From: Epiperipatus broadwayi
Taxonomy: Eukaryota; Onychophora; Udeonychophora; Euonychophora; Peripatidae
Assembly (NCBI GenBank): GCA_028023455.1
Contig: JAQFVV010006637.1
Span: 190,001-254,000 of the forward strand
Length of the DNA: 64,000 bases
Direction of reading: 5' to 3'
In this document: in pieces, positions 1 to 10,143 of the stretch
Position numbering within the stretch: position 1 is the stretch's first letter
Layout: the number at the start of each line of letters is the position of its first letter
Notes under the pieces: model-generated
What the model saw: only the letters and a program-made list of their open reading frames with translations
Database searches by the model: none
Told to the model about the DNA's origin: nothing
Program-made: the position numbers and the translations under genes

Positions 1-116
1 ACTTGGATTAGATTAATAAATATCATTAAATTATAGCACAGAAGTCAACATTTGTGTATATATCATCATCAATCATTATCAATCCACTGCAGGATGAAGG
101 TCTCTCCAAGTTTAAT

Positions 117-302
117 CTATCTTCTCCGATTTTTAGCTTCTCTTTTCCACAACACCCCTGCACATTTTCTTATTTCATCCATCCATCTCACATGTGGTCT
201 CTTTCTGGGTCTTTTACAATCTCTTAGAATCCAGTTTAAAATTTCAATTGTCCATCTATTATCATTTCTTCTAGCAATATGTCCAGCCCAACTCCATTTC
301 AA
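117..302 (-). pseudogene. RTE LINE, out-of-frame C-terminal piece
   Basis: Sixty-one codons that include WSWAGHIARRNDNRWT and a basic stretch RDCKRPRKRPHVRW. This block normally closes the ORF of RTE-type elements found in many invertebrates. It is in a different frame from the preceding RT, so a frameshift lies near 305. The basic run may bind nucleic acid, but that is inference. Confidence 0.75.
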
Positions 303-308
303 TCTTTT

Positions 309-680
309 AATTTTTTCAATAAGGTCAGTACCATCTGTTTGTTGTCTTACTCATACATTGTGTTTTCGATCTCTTCTTGTTACTCCCAACATACATCTCT
401 CCATACTCCTTTGAATGGTCTGAAGTCTCTGTATTGTTCTTCTATTAAGTGTCCAAGTCTCAGATCCATAAGTAAGAACTGGTAAAACACATTTAATTTT
501 TTCAATAAGGTCAGTAACACCTGTTTGTTGTCTTACCCATACATTGCGTTTTCGATCTCTTCTTGTTACTCCCAACATACATCTCTCCATACTCCTTTGA
601 GTGGTCTGAAGTCTCTGTATTGCTCTTCTATTAAGTGTCCAAGTCTCAGATCCATAAGTAAGAACTGGTAAAACACATTT
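309..680 (-). repeat. 186-bp in-frame tandem duplication inside the RTE ORF
   Basis: Positions 309-494 and 495-680 are near-identical direct repeats of 62 codons each, beginning with the same aattttttcaataagg string. The duplication repeats the block from VLPVLTYGSETW to the DLIEKIK region without changing frame. Confidence 0.9.
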
Positions 681-1442
681 GTTAAAAACCATTCTTTTCA
701 AACACATAGGCATATTTCCTTTTAGTATCAAGTTATTTCTACCAAAAGCACTCCAACCAAGCTTAATTCTATGATTAATTTTATCCATTATGTTTCCATC
801 TGTATTAATAATCTGACCAAGGTATTTGTAACTGTTAACTTCTTCTAATTCTTCATAATCAATCTTTATTTTCATATTTTGAGCAAATCGATTAAACATT
901 ACTTTAGTCTTTTTAACATTTATCTTTAGTCCTATTTTTCTACTTTCATCTGCTAACTCCTGCAACATTTCCTGCAGCTCTGAAGCATTATTTGCAAAAA
1001 CAACTACATCATCTGCAAAATTTAAATGACTTAAATACTCTCCATTTACTTTCATTCTTTTAGTTTCCCATTTTAATCCACAAAATACTTCTTGCAGCAC
1101 TGCTGTAAAAAGTTTTGGAGATATGGAGTCACCTTGTCTTACACCTTTCTCAATGTTGATTTTTCCAGTATCATTATGTAATCTAATTGTTGCTGTTGCA
1201 TTTTTATAAATATTCTTTAAAATATGACAATAACCTGGATCTATACCTTGATGATCCAATGCTTTAATCACTGAAGAAATATGTATAGAATCGAATGCCT
1301 TTTCATAATCTACAAATCCAAAACATAATGACAACTCATATTCATTTGTCCTTTCTATGACTACTCTCAATACCTGGATATGATCTATTGTACTAAAACC
1401 ACTTTTAAATCCAGCTTGTTCTCTTGGTTGGTGGAAATCCAA
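351..1442 (-). pseudogene. RTE LINE reverse transcriptase, catalytic core and C-terminus
   Basis: A 363-codon stretch containing the RT palm. It shows QAGFKSGFSTIDHI, VDYEKAFDSI (first catalytic aspartate), GVRQGDSISPKLF and FADDVVVFANN (the YXDD-type motif with two catalytic aspartates), then the thumb-like region with YLGQIINTDG. The C-terminal block CVLPVLTYGSETWTLNRR occurs twice because of an in-frame 186-bp tandem duplication (309-494 and 495-680). After the duplication the frame is lost, and the terminal WAGHIARR block continues in another frame at 302-117. Confidence 0.88.
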
Positions 1443-1448
1443 AGTTCT

Positions 1449-2735
1449 CTATAGACGAGTTGTAATTATCTTGGTAAAATTTTTATATAAAACTGATAAA
1501 AGGCTGATAGGTCTGTAATTTCTAATATCTTCTTTATCACCTTTTTTAAATATTAATATTATTACTGTATTCTTCCAATCTTCCTGTACATCTTTATCAT
1601 TTAGATATTTGGTATATAACTTTTCTAAAATTGTTTCTATTTCGTCACCTGCTTCTTTTAATATATCAATTATAATTCCATCATTTCCTGGAGCCTTTCC
1701 TTTCTTCATACATTCAATTGCAAGTCTCACTTCTTCATTTAAAATTCTGGGCAATTTGGAAGATGTGATAGATATAGGAGGTACTTGTTCTTTATTACTA
1801 TATAATTCTTGATAAAAATCTTCTACCAATTTCATGATGTCATCTATCTTTTTAGTAATAATTCCATCTTTTTTTCTTATTGCAGATATAAATTTCCTAC
1901 CAATACCAAAATGTTGTTTTACATTCTTGAGACTTTTATTTTCTTCTACAGCTTTCCTTGCTATTTCACAGTTATACTTTCTTATATCACTTTCAACTCT
2001 TTTCCATACCATTTTACAAAATTCGAGATATTCAATTCTTTTTAATACATCACTTTTGTATATCTTCATATTCCTTCTTTTCTTCATAAATTCTCTAGTC
2101 TCAGTAGAAATTTTATTAGTCAATTTCTGCTTTTTTCTACCAGCTATCTTTGTTGCAGTTTTTAAAAGTGTATCAGTTATTTTCATATTACTTTTATTCA
2201 AATCTGAATCATGTTCAAAATCTTCATTAAAATGTTTCTGAAGATTAGAAATATCAACTGTAAATATTGTTTTTCTTAATAATTTTTGTCTCTCTAGTTT
2301 TACATTAACACGTAACTTACACCTTACTAATCGATGATCACTTCCTATGTTAAATTTATTAAGAACATTACAATCTTGAAATATGTATTTCCTATTAGTC
2401 AAAATATAATCCAATTCTGCTGTACCTTCATTTGGATGCTTCCATGTCCATTTCCTTTTAACATTTTTCTCAAAAAATGAATTCATAATATAAAGTTTTT
2501 CTTTTTCTGCAAACTCCACAAGTCTATGTCCTCTCTCATTTCTATTACCATAACCAAAATTACCTACAGCAATTTCATCTTTCATGTATCTACCAATTCT
2601 AGCATTAAAGTCTCCCATAATAATTTTAAAGTGTTGTTTACTCTGATCAAAAGCCTTTTGTACATCTATATAAAAATCTTCTACTACTTCATCACTATGA
2701 GAACTTGTTGGGGCATAAACCTGAATTATCTGCAT
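1449..2735 (-). pseudogene. RTE LINE endonuclease and start of reverse transcriptase
   Basis: A 428-codon open stretch. The endonuclease half carries VYAPTSSH, the catalytic GDFNARIG and the SDHRLV motif with the catalytic aspartate-histidine pair. After a lysine-rich linker comes the RT entry region with KAPGNDGI and FKKGDKEDIRNYRPISLLSV. These are hallmark blocks of APE-type non-LTR retrotransposons, and their order and spacing fit the RTE clade. The frame stops at 1448, seven bases before the next block resumes in the same register, so the RT is cut by one nonsense mutation. No sign of recent activity. Confidence 0.88.
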
Positions 2736-2933
2736 TTGGTATCTGCTATTAAGTTGTATAACTAACTAATCTTGCAACTCTGTCGATACACCATCAATCT
2801 CCACAATATTGTTCTTCCACTTTTTATTTGTAATGGATCCTACTCCACTTGTATTTCCAATATGTGTGCCTTTATAATAGAGTATATGTCCACTTTTTAA
2901 ATCAATTGTTTCTTCACCTTTTCTTCTAACTTC

Positions 2934-3176
2934 TCAAAGTCCAATAATGTCCCATTTAATATAAGACAGTTCTTCTTCTAATTCTTGCAATCTTCCTTCA
3001 CTTGAAAGTGATCTGCAGTTGTAAGTACCTAAATAAAAAGTCATCATCAAATGGCAGCCTGGGTCCACAATCAGGGGATTTTTAGCACCCTCGACCTTCT
3101 GCCACCAACCGCTACCTTGGTTGGTGACTTTACAGCCTCCTGGGAATAAGAGCCATGCTTTATTTTTGTCTGTCAT
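2934..3176 (-). pseudogene. RTE LINE ORF, N-terminal fragment
   Basis: An open frame of 80 codons starting at an ATG near 3176. Its last third (TYNCRSLSSEGRLQELEEEL, then IKWDIIGL) matches the start of the apurinic endonuclease domain of RTE-type elements, where a TYNVRSL-like strand is followed by a helix and the WDIIGL-type strand. It ends at a stop immediately after GL. The next residues in frame (EVRRKGEE) are the expected continuation, so the stop is a disabling mutation rather than a true terminus. Confidence 0.8.
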
Positions 3177-3505
3177 AATTGTATATATGTATTAGAAAAA
3201 TATTTATCATTTACACAAACATTCATTCTGCTTTATCAGGCACTGAGAAGAAAGACCATGGTGTTTCTTGATCTTAAACTCAGAGGTAAAAAGCCAATAA
3301 ACTCACCACGCTGGCTAATGCATGTTGGTGAGCAGCCCATCCATGTTCGTATACTATATGAATAACCACATAGTAATAACATCTGCAACGACAAGAACGT
3401 ATGGAGTTGACATTAGGAATTTGCCCTGCTCAGTTCCTTTAAGGCCTGCAAGAGGAATCAAAGGGTCTCCTTTCAGTTAATAGCAAACTTCTTTCTGCAG
3501 CCGTA
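3176..3505 (-). repeat. Probable RTE 5' leader, also found at 46.3-46.5 kb
   Basis: Non-coding sequence upstream of the RTE ORF. The part from about 3290 to 3505 is recognisably related to 46310-46520 (shared strings such as gaatgtatgga/gaacgtatgga and gtctcctttca). It could be the element's leader or a separate repeat into which the LINE landed. Confidence 0.4.
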
Positions 3506-3534
3506 TATATATATATATATATATTTATATATCT

Positions 3535-3560
3535 ATCAGTTATATTTATAAATACTATAC

Positions 3561-3594
<34 letters not shown>

Positions 3595-3620
3595 GTATAG
3601 TATTTATAAATATAACTGAT
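3535..3620. repeat. Perfect palindrome with (AT)n centre
   Basis: The arm atcagttatatttataaat continues to the centre, passes through about 30 bases of AT and then reads back exactly, giving arms of about 28 unique bases plus the AT core. It resembles a small palindromic MITE. A similar design (unique arm plus AT core) occurs at 33588-33655. Confidence 0.85.
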
Positions 3621-4046
3621 CACTATATCTTAAGTTAGATGACTGTTATATATATATTATAATGGTCGGGAAAGATCAGAGTCTTACATATCTGCCATAC
3701 AGGGTGCCACCAGGCCATTTGAACCTGGAAAATTTATATAGTAGGCAGATACCCAAGTTAAAATCCAATTTTAAATTATTTTATTTTTATTATGACCATC
3801 AGCCTATTGTCACTAGCTCGCAGAGCAGCAGAGATAATTTATAATATTTATTTAAAATATATCTTCAATATTAAAAAAATAAAATAAAATAAGCCACTTC
3901 CAGTAATTAACACACAAACATTTATTAACGCACATATAAATAAAATTGAGGAATAAAATTTATTATTTTAGGTTGGTTATTAATTTTTAAATTAAAATTT
4001 TTAGTTTGAAAAATCCACACAGATTTGTTTAATAATATTTTTAAGA

Positions 4047-4250
4047 GTGTCAAGTATGAATAAACTACATAGATTGCATTTTAAAAGAAAATATTCTATC
4101 CCTTATTTAACCTTAGGCCAAAAGTTCACAGTCAAACCAAAGTCAATTCATCTGATATATCGATGTATTCAATGCAGCATGAATACGACAGCACAAATAC
4201 CATACTGTCAGGAATGTACATCTGAACAGCATGGTTATAGAAGACATTGA
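4047..4250 (+). other. Short open frame shared by both repeat copies
   Basis: A 67-codon frame, open here and at 6474-6677, ending in GYRRH in both. About nine residues differ between the copies and most are replacements, which argues against purifying selection on this frame. Probably an incidental ORF in the repeat. Confidence 0.25.
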
Positions 4251-4963
4251 CTCTTGTCCAGTACAGAAATACTACATCTGTCTGGTGAGAAGAACAATAT
4301 AAAAAAAACTCCATAGGAAAGGACTGCATTTTCTGTCTTACTATCCCATTCCATAGAGCAAAAGGGGTGATCCAAGGAGCAGGGAATACCATCGGCTTCC
4401 GATGGTCAGTGAGATATGGGACTTATTTTGCCCAAGTGTGGTGTGTAATAGGATCCTGCACATAGTGAATCTCATGCTAAATTTACTAATTACACCAATA
4501 TATCCCATTGATTAACCCAATTTAACTTCGAAACAAATAACCCAAGATTAACCCTCCCTTAATTAATTAATATAACTTTACAAATCTATGCAGCCATTCA
4601 TACCCAACTTAAATTTAACATTTATATAATTTAGTCAATTAATAAAAATAAAAAAATGGAAATGATTAAATTAGCAAACTCAAATGTATAAAAATTAAAC
4701 ATTAATAATTGATTTGAAAATTCAGATTAAAGTTTATTTTAAAAGAATTAGGTTTAGCTTGTCAAATCTTGAAAGTTCTTAATTATTTTTTTTTAAATTA
4801 TTTTAGTTCATATCTTACAGTAGAAGAGTCCCAGTTCCAGGTGTCAATTCCCACGAAGTCTTTATTTGAAGACCGGTCTATCTGAAGGTGGCATTAGCTG
4901 GTTCAATCCTGGTATTATTTTATTGCAGAACCCATCTGATTCAGTGGTCTGCAATAGTATCAT

Positions 4964-5206
4964 TCATAATTCAACAGTCATTTCCTTTGAAAAATAAAAG
5001 AGAGGGTGACAAGTGCGTCTTATCACCGTTCTCAAAAAAATCAAGCTGGAACTCCTTAATTTCAATATTTTTCTTTTATACACATTGTGCGGATTCATTG
5101 AACAATCAATCATTTTCATTAGGGTCCGAGCATTGGTTTCTGCTTCTATTGGACATTCTGCTTCAGAGCAGGAAACAATCTTTAATTTTTTATCTATATC
5201 TTTCAT
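4964..5206 (-). pseudogene. Unrecognised frame in repeat copy 1
   Basis: Eighty codons, with IEAETNARTLMKMIDCSMNP and LDFLRT-like content toward the C-terminus. The equivalent region of copy 2 is broken by stops, while copy 2 keeps the adjoining downstream part open (7186-7377). Taken together this looks like one decayed protein-coding region on the minus strand. I do not recognise the family, and no catalytic motif or membrane segment is visible. Confidence 0.35.
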
Positions 5207-5589
5207 CCTACTTTTTAATTATATATGATCCCCAATGGCTAGTTTGCTTTTCGATAATTAATAACACAATCATTTCCATTTACTGATATTACATAGGAAG
5301 CTTTTTCATTTATGTTACTTTTTAATCAAAATATTTTATATTTAGATCTTTACCTTTTTTTATAAAAAAACTTTGTTCAAATACTTTTTTTTTCTATTTA
5401 AAAAAAAAAACAACTTTTAAAGTTTTGCATCTGTGCGAATATATATATATATATGTTTAACAACCCTTTAAGTTTTTTAGCTTTTAGTTTTATATTTACG
5501 AACTTAAAAAAGTTTTTATTTTAATTTTAAATTAATGTAACGGCATATTATATACCATTACATATCAGTAAACATCCTCAAAAAACAAA

Positions 5590-6100
5590 AACATTAAAAA
5601 AAAAAAGAATTTACTTAGTGTTAGTAATTACGTTACACAATTATATACTAAACTTTTTTTTAAAAGACAAAACTTTGGTTAGTAATTACACGCAAATATA
5701 ATGACAAAAAAAAATGTTGACTGTTGATTCTTTACTACCAGCTAAATTTCTACCCCTTTCCTTCCGAGTTTCTTTTCTCCTACTTTTAACTATTACTTAG
5801 GCAAGTTAACGGTTGGATTTTAAATAACTTTTTTTTTAAAAAAAATATGATTTGTATTAATTATTAAGTTTTATTCCTCGCATTTATTTTTACATATGTG
5901 CAATTTTTCTTACTGGCAGTGCTTTTTACACAAAATTCAAACTATAACTTTATTTTAATACAAAAAATATATACTCATTTCAAAAAAAATGTTACTGGCA
6001 TGATTTATTTTTGAAATTCTCAGAGTACTTGTGGTTAAAGTGTATCGGTCCACATTGGGTGGCCAATTATAACAGTCAGTGTGTAAGATGATCAATAGAG
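5590..6100. other. AT-rich spacer between the duplicated units
   Basis: Homopolymer A/T runs and no reading frame, repeat or signal that I can support. Confidence 0.6.
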
Positions 6101-6108
6101 CATTACCA

Positions 6109-7965
6109 TATCTGCACTACAGGGCGCCACCGGGCTATTTGAACCTGGAAAATTCATATAGTAGGCAGATACATGCTGTTAAGATCTAATATTTACATAT
6201 ATATTTTATTGACCATTTGCCCTTGCCACTAGATCACAGAGCAGCAGAGATAATTTATAATATAAATTCTTATAAGATTTAATAAAGATTTATATTCTCT
6301 AAATATATTAATATTTAAAATAAAATAAAATAAGCCACTGCCAGTAATTAACACACATGGTTTATTAATGCACATATAAATAAAATTGAGGAATAAAATT
6401 TATTATTTTAGGCTGCTTATTAATTTTTTAGTTTGAACAATCTGCACAGATTTGTTTAATAATATTTTTAAGAGTGTCGAGTATGCATAAACTACATAGA
6501 TTGCATTTTAAAAGAAAATATTCTATCCCTTATTTAACCTTAGACCAAAAGTTTGCAGTCAAACCAATGTCAATCAAGCTGATATATCGATGTATTCAAT
6601 GCAGCATGAATATGACAGCACAAATACTATACTATCAGGAATGTACATCTAAACAGCATGGTTATAGAAGACATTGACTCTCGTCCAGTAGAGAAATACC
6701 ACATCTGTCTGGCGAGAAGAACAATATAAAAAAAATCCATAGGAAGGGACTGCATTTTCATCTTACTATCCCATTCCATAGGCTAAAAGGGGTGATCCAA
6801 GAAGCAGAAAATACCGTCTGCTTCCGATGGTCAGTGAGATATGGGACTTATTTTGCCCAAGTGTGATGTGTAATAGGATCCTGCACATAGTGAATCTCAT
6901 GCTAAATTTACTAATTACACCAATATATCCCATTGATTAACCCAATTTAACTACAAAACAAATAACCCAAGATTAACCATCCCTTAATTAATTAATATAA
7001 CTTTACAAATCTATGCAGCCATTCATGCCTGACTTAAATTTAACATTTATATAATTTAGTCAATTAATAAAAAAAAAAATGGAAATGATTAAATTAGCAA
7101 ACTCAAATGTATACAAATTAAACATTAATAATTGATTTGAAAATTCAGATTAAAGTTCATTTTAAAAAGATTAGGTTTAGCTTATTTAATCTTGAAAGTT
7201 CTTAATTATTTTTTTCAAATTTTTCAGTTCATATTTTACAGTAGAAAAGTCCCGGTTCCTGGTGTCAATTCCTATGAAGTCTTTATTGGAAGACCGGTCT
7301 ATCTGAAGCTGTTTAAATCCTGGTATTATTTTATTGCAGAACCCCACTGATTCGGGGTCTGCAATAGTACCGTTCATAATTCAACAGTCATTTCCTTTGA
7401 AAATAAAAAAGAGTGACAAGTGCGTCTTATCACCCTTCTCAAAAAATCAAGCTGGAACTCCTTAATTTCAATATTTTTTTTATACACATCGCCCAGATTC
7501 ACTGAACAATCAATCATTTTCATTAGAGTCCGAGCGTTGGTTTCTGCTTCTATTGGACATTCTGCTTCAGAGCGGGAAACAATCTTTAATTTTTATCTAT
7601 ATCTTTCATCTGACTTTTTAATTATATAAGATCCCCAAGGGCTAGTTTGCTTTTCGATAATTAATAACAATTATTTCCATTTACTGAGATTACATAGGAA
7701 TCTTTTTCATTTATGTTACTTTTTAATCAAATTATTTTATATTTAGATCTTTACCTTTTTTTATGAAATAAATTTGTTCAAATAATTTTTTTTTCTATTT
7801 AAAAAAAAAAAAACTTTTAAAGTTTTGCATCTGTGCGAATATATATATACATATGTTTAACAACTCTTTAATTTTTTTAGCTTTTAGTTTTATTTTTACA
7901 AACTTAAAAAAGTTTTTATTCTAATTTTAAATTAATGTAACGGCATATTATATACCATTACAATA
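6109..7965. repeat. Unidentified ~1.9-kb repeat unit, copy 2
   Basis: Direct repeat of 3690-5580, about 2.42 kb downstream. Scattered substitutions and indels separate the copies, so the duplication is not recent. Each copy retains frames the other has lost, which suggests decay from a common coding or repeat ancestor. Confidence 0.8.
7186..7377 (-). pseudogene. Unrecognised frame in repeat copy 2
   Basis: Sixty-three codons (MNGTIADPESVGFCNKIIPG at the start, then a lysine/leucine-rich tail). Copy 1 has the same region with frameshifts. It appears to continue the reading of the copy-1 frame at 4964-5206. Function unknown. Confidence 0.35.
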
Positions 7966-8314
7966 TATATATATATACATATATGAAATAAAAGAGAGTT
8001 AAATTTGGTTTAAATTTTTATTTTTATATTTAAATTTTAGCAATTAAAAGTTTGATTTAAAGTATTCTCTTATTCATTATCTGCAAATTATTTTTGAATA
8101 TGCATCTTATTAGTATTGAAAATCTAAAAGAATTATTTCATAGGAATTATTCATTGGTATTTTATTTGAAAAGTAAAGTGAATAAATAAGTATTCTTATG
8201 TTAATTTTATTTCATTTCAAGTAATAATTTTATTATGAAGATTAGAAAAGTGTCATTACCTTTTTTGTATTTCAAAGAATGTATATGTTCTACAACATTT
8301 TTTTTGTTTCCCCC

Positions 8315-8392
<78 letters not shown>

Positions 8393-9885
8393 GAATTAAA
8401 TATTATATAGTGAATTTTAATGTGTAAACACATATTTTATTAATATTAATTTAACAGAGAATATATTTCACAAAATTTAATTATAATATATGTTTGAAAT
8501 GTCTATTTGTCATTTATTTATTTTTATATTTATTGTTAATAAATTTTAAATTCATTTAAAACAAAATTGCTTTACTTGTCATTCAATTTATAATACAAAC
8601 CTATTGGCTAATAATATTCTGATAGATAATCATCATTTATTGACTTGCACCATATAGTCTATAATAAATACTCACCTGGGAATTAAGCAATTGGATTGGT
8701 AATTTTTCTACATTTATACATTATTTCCTTCATGACAAATCCAATATATATTATTTGAACCAGGTATATATTTTATATAGTACCAAATTAATTGGTTTGG
8801 TATTGCTAGATATTTAATAAGTAATTAGCAGATTATCATAATTATTTTGTTAATTATATTCAGTAGTTATTTTAAGATAGAAATCTATATCTGAGCTAGT
8901 TCAATAGTTTATAAAGCTCAAGTATATTAATTGTTTAGAATAAATAAAGATGATTATAATTAAATGCCTGCATATTCTTTTAGACTATTATTTATTAGAT
9001 GAATATTATAATATAGTACTTAGTTATAAAGATGATAATCTTATTGTATTATAAAATTGGTAATAGTATATAGTGAAATTGGTATTTGAATTCCATTAAA
9101 TGATTTACTTTGATTAAATTTAGATCATAAATTTAATTTAAATACTAAGCTTTGATATTGACATCTGATTATAAGAGACTATTAGTAATATTAGACATAT
9201 TAGGGTAATTATTATTTAAAGTTAAATAACTTAGCTTTATTGATTTGAAGGATAATCCATTGATTTGTTAATAATATTTGTATAAGTGTCAAATAAGAAT
9301 TTTTTATTTAGATCATGTTATCATGATTGGATATTGTAAACTTTAAGTTTATTTAGAGGGTTGACATTATTCTATATTATTATAAATTGATGGAAGAGGT
9401 GAGATATTCTAGGTTATTCAGTTTTGTGTATTGTATTTTATTATAGTTTAGTATTGGGATATTTTATTTTTTATTACGATTTGATGTTATGAATTTGTAG
9501 GGTTTTGAAAGAGAAACTTTTATAAATTTTATTAAGAATGGATTAATATACATAAATCCATTGGTTAACAAAGCCTTTTATCATCATTAAGTTTTTCATT
9601 CCATTACAATTGATATACCTAATAAGGGCATATTACTGTTTTGCATTATTATTGCTTTGTTAGTATTGTCTTTATTTTCATTTTATTAGCATGATTTTCA
9701 TTTTATCTAATTATAATTAGTGATCAACTATTGGATTATGCTTTACTTTGCAATCATCTAGGTCTTAAGTTTTCAGTTTCTATTAGTCTTTATTTTCTAT
9801 CCTTTCTTAGCATTTTCATTCTGTTAAAAATACCTTGTCATGTGATCACCATTTCTTATGCTTGCTCATAAATGTTATTAAAACA
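7966..9885. other. AT-rich DNA without genes
   Basis: No coding frame or recognisable element. Holds an (AT)n tract at 8318-8390 that is part of a palindrome (aattcat ... atgaatt). The rest looks like neutral intergenic or intronic sequence. Confidence 0.6.
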
Positions 9886-10143
9886 GGCAAAACTCTCCAT
9901 ACCATGGCACCATTCAGTGCAATCCAGAGTAATCAATGGATGCCAGAATGCTTGTGCATAAAATCCCCATTTAGTGCCTACTCATCCATTCCTCACTGAT
10001 GAAGGCCACAAGTCAGAAACTAGTCTGGGGATATTGGACGAGTAGACACTAGATGGAGATTTTATGCATAAGTCTTCTGGCATCGACTGATTACTCTGGC
10101 TTGCACTGAGTGGCACTACTGTATGGAGAGTTTCGCCTGTTTT
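9886..10143 (+). repeat. Palindromic repeat with a hammerhead-like core at its apex
   Basis: Arms of about 105 bp: aggcaaaactctccat runs inward on the left and atggagagtttcgcct runs outward on the right, with acceptable mismatches. The tip holds CTGATGA at 9996-10002, GAAAC at 10016-10020 and TAGTC at 10021-10025. In RNA the arms continue stem I of the hammerhead: TCCTCA pairs with TGGGGA, then CTACTC..TCCA pairs with TGGACGAGTAG. Predicted cleavage would be after C10025. Stem II is only about 3 bp and stem III about 2 bp, so activity is uncertain. Relatives lie at 30000-30140, 38540-38650, 39150-39310, 39480-39690 and 48311-48546. Confidence 0.7.

Larger units (their letters stand above)
60..3505 (-). 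mobile_element. RTE-type LINE, nearly full length but broken
   Basis: Reading on the minus strand, this is an endonuclease plus reverse transcriptase element of RTE type. The 5' part lies near 3505, the N-terminal coding piece at 3176-2934, the endonuclease/RT at 2735-1449, the RT at 1442-351 and the C-terminus at 302-117. It ends in a short GAT/TGAT-type tail at about 60-75, as RTE elements do. The coding region is interrupted by stops near 2935, 2770 and 1445 and by a frame change near 305, so it is inactive. Two shorter copies (30592-32165 and 42372-43196) share the same 3' end. A fragment at about 46300-46520 resembles the 3290-3505 leader, suggesting the 5' untranslated region reaches about 3505. 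Confidence 0.88.
3690..5580. repeat. Unidentified ~1.9-kb repeat unit, copy 1
   Basis: From about 3690 (catatctgccatacagggtg) to about 5570 (taacggcatattatatacca) this matches 6109-7965 in direct orientation at high but imperfect identity, with small indels throughout. The unit holds short reading frames on both strands but no domain I recognise, no terminal inverted repeats, and no clear target-site duplication. It may be an unclassified non-autonomous transposon or a local duplication. Confidence 0.8.

Noticed and set aside
52-485. Plus-strand frames over the RTE element
   Set aside because: Antisense shadows of the LINE C-terminal coding region.
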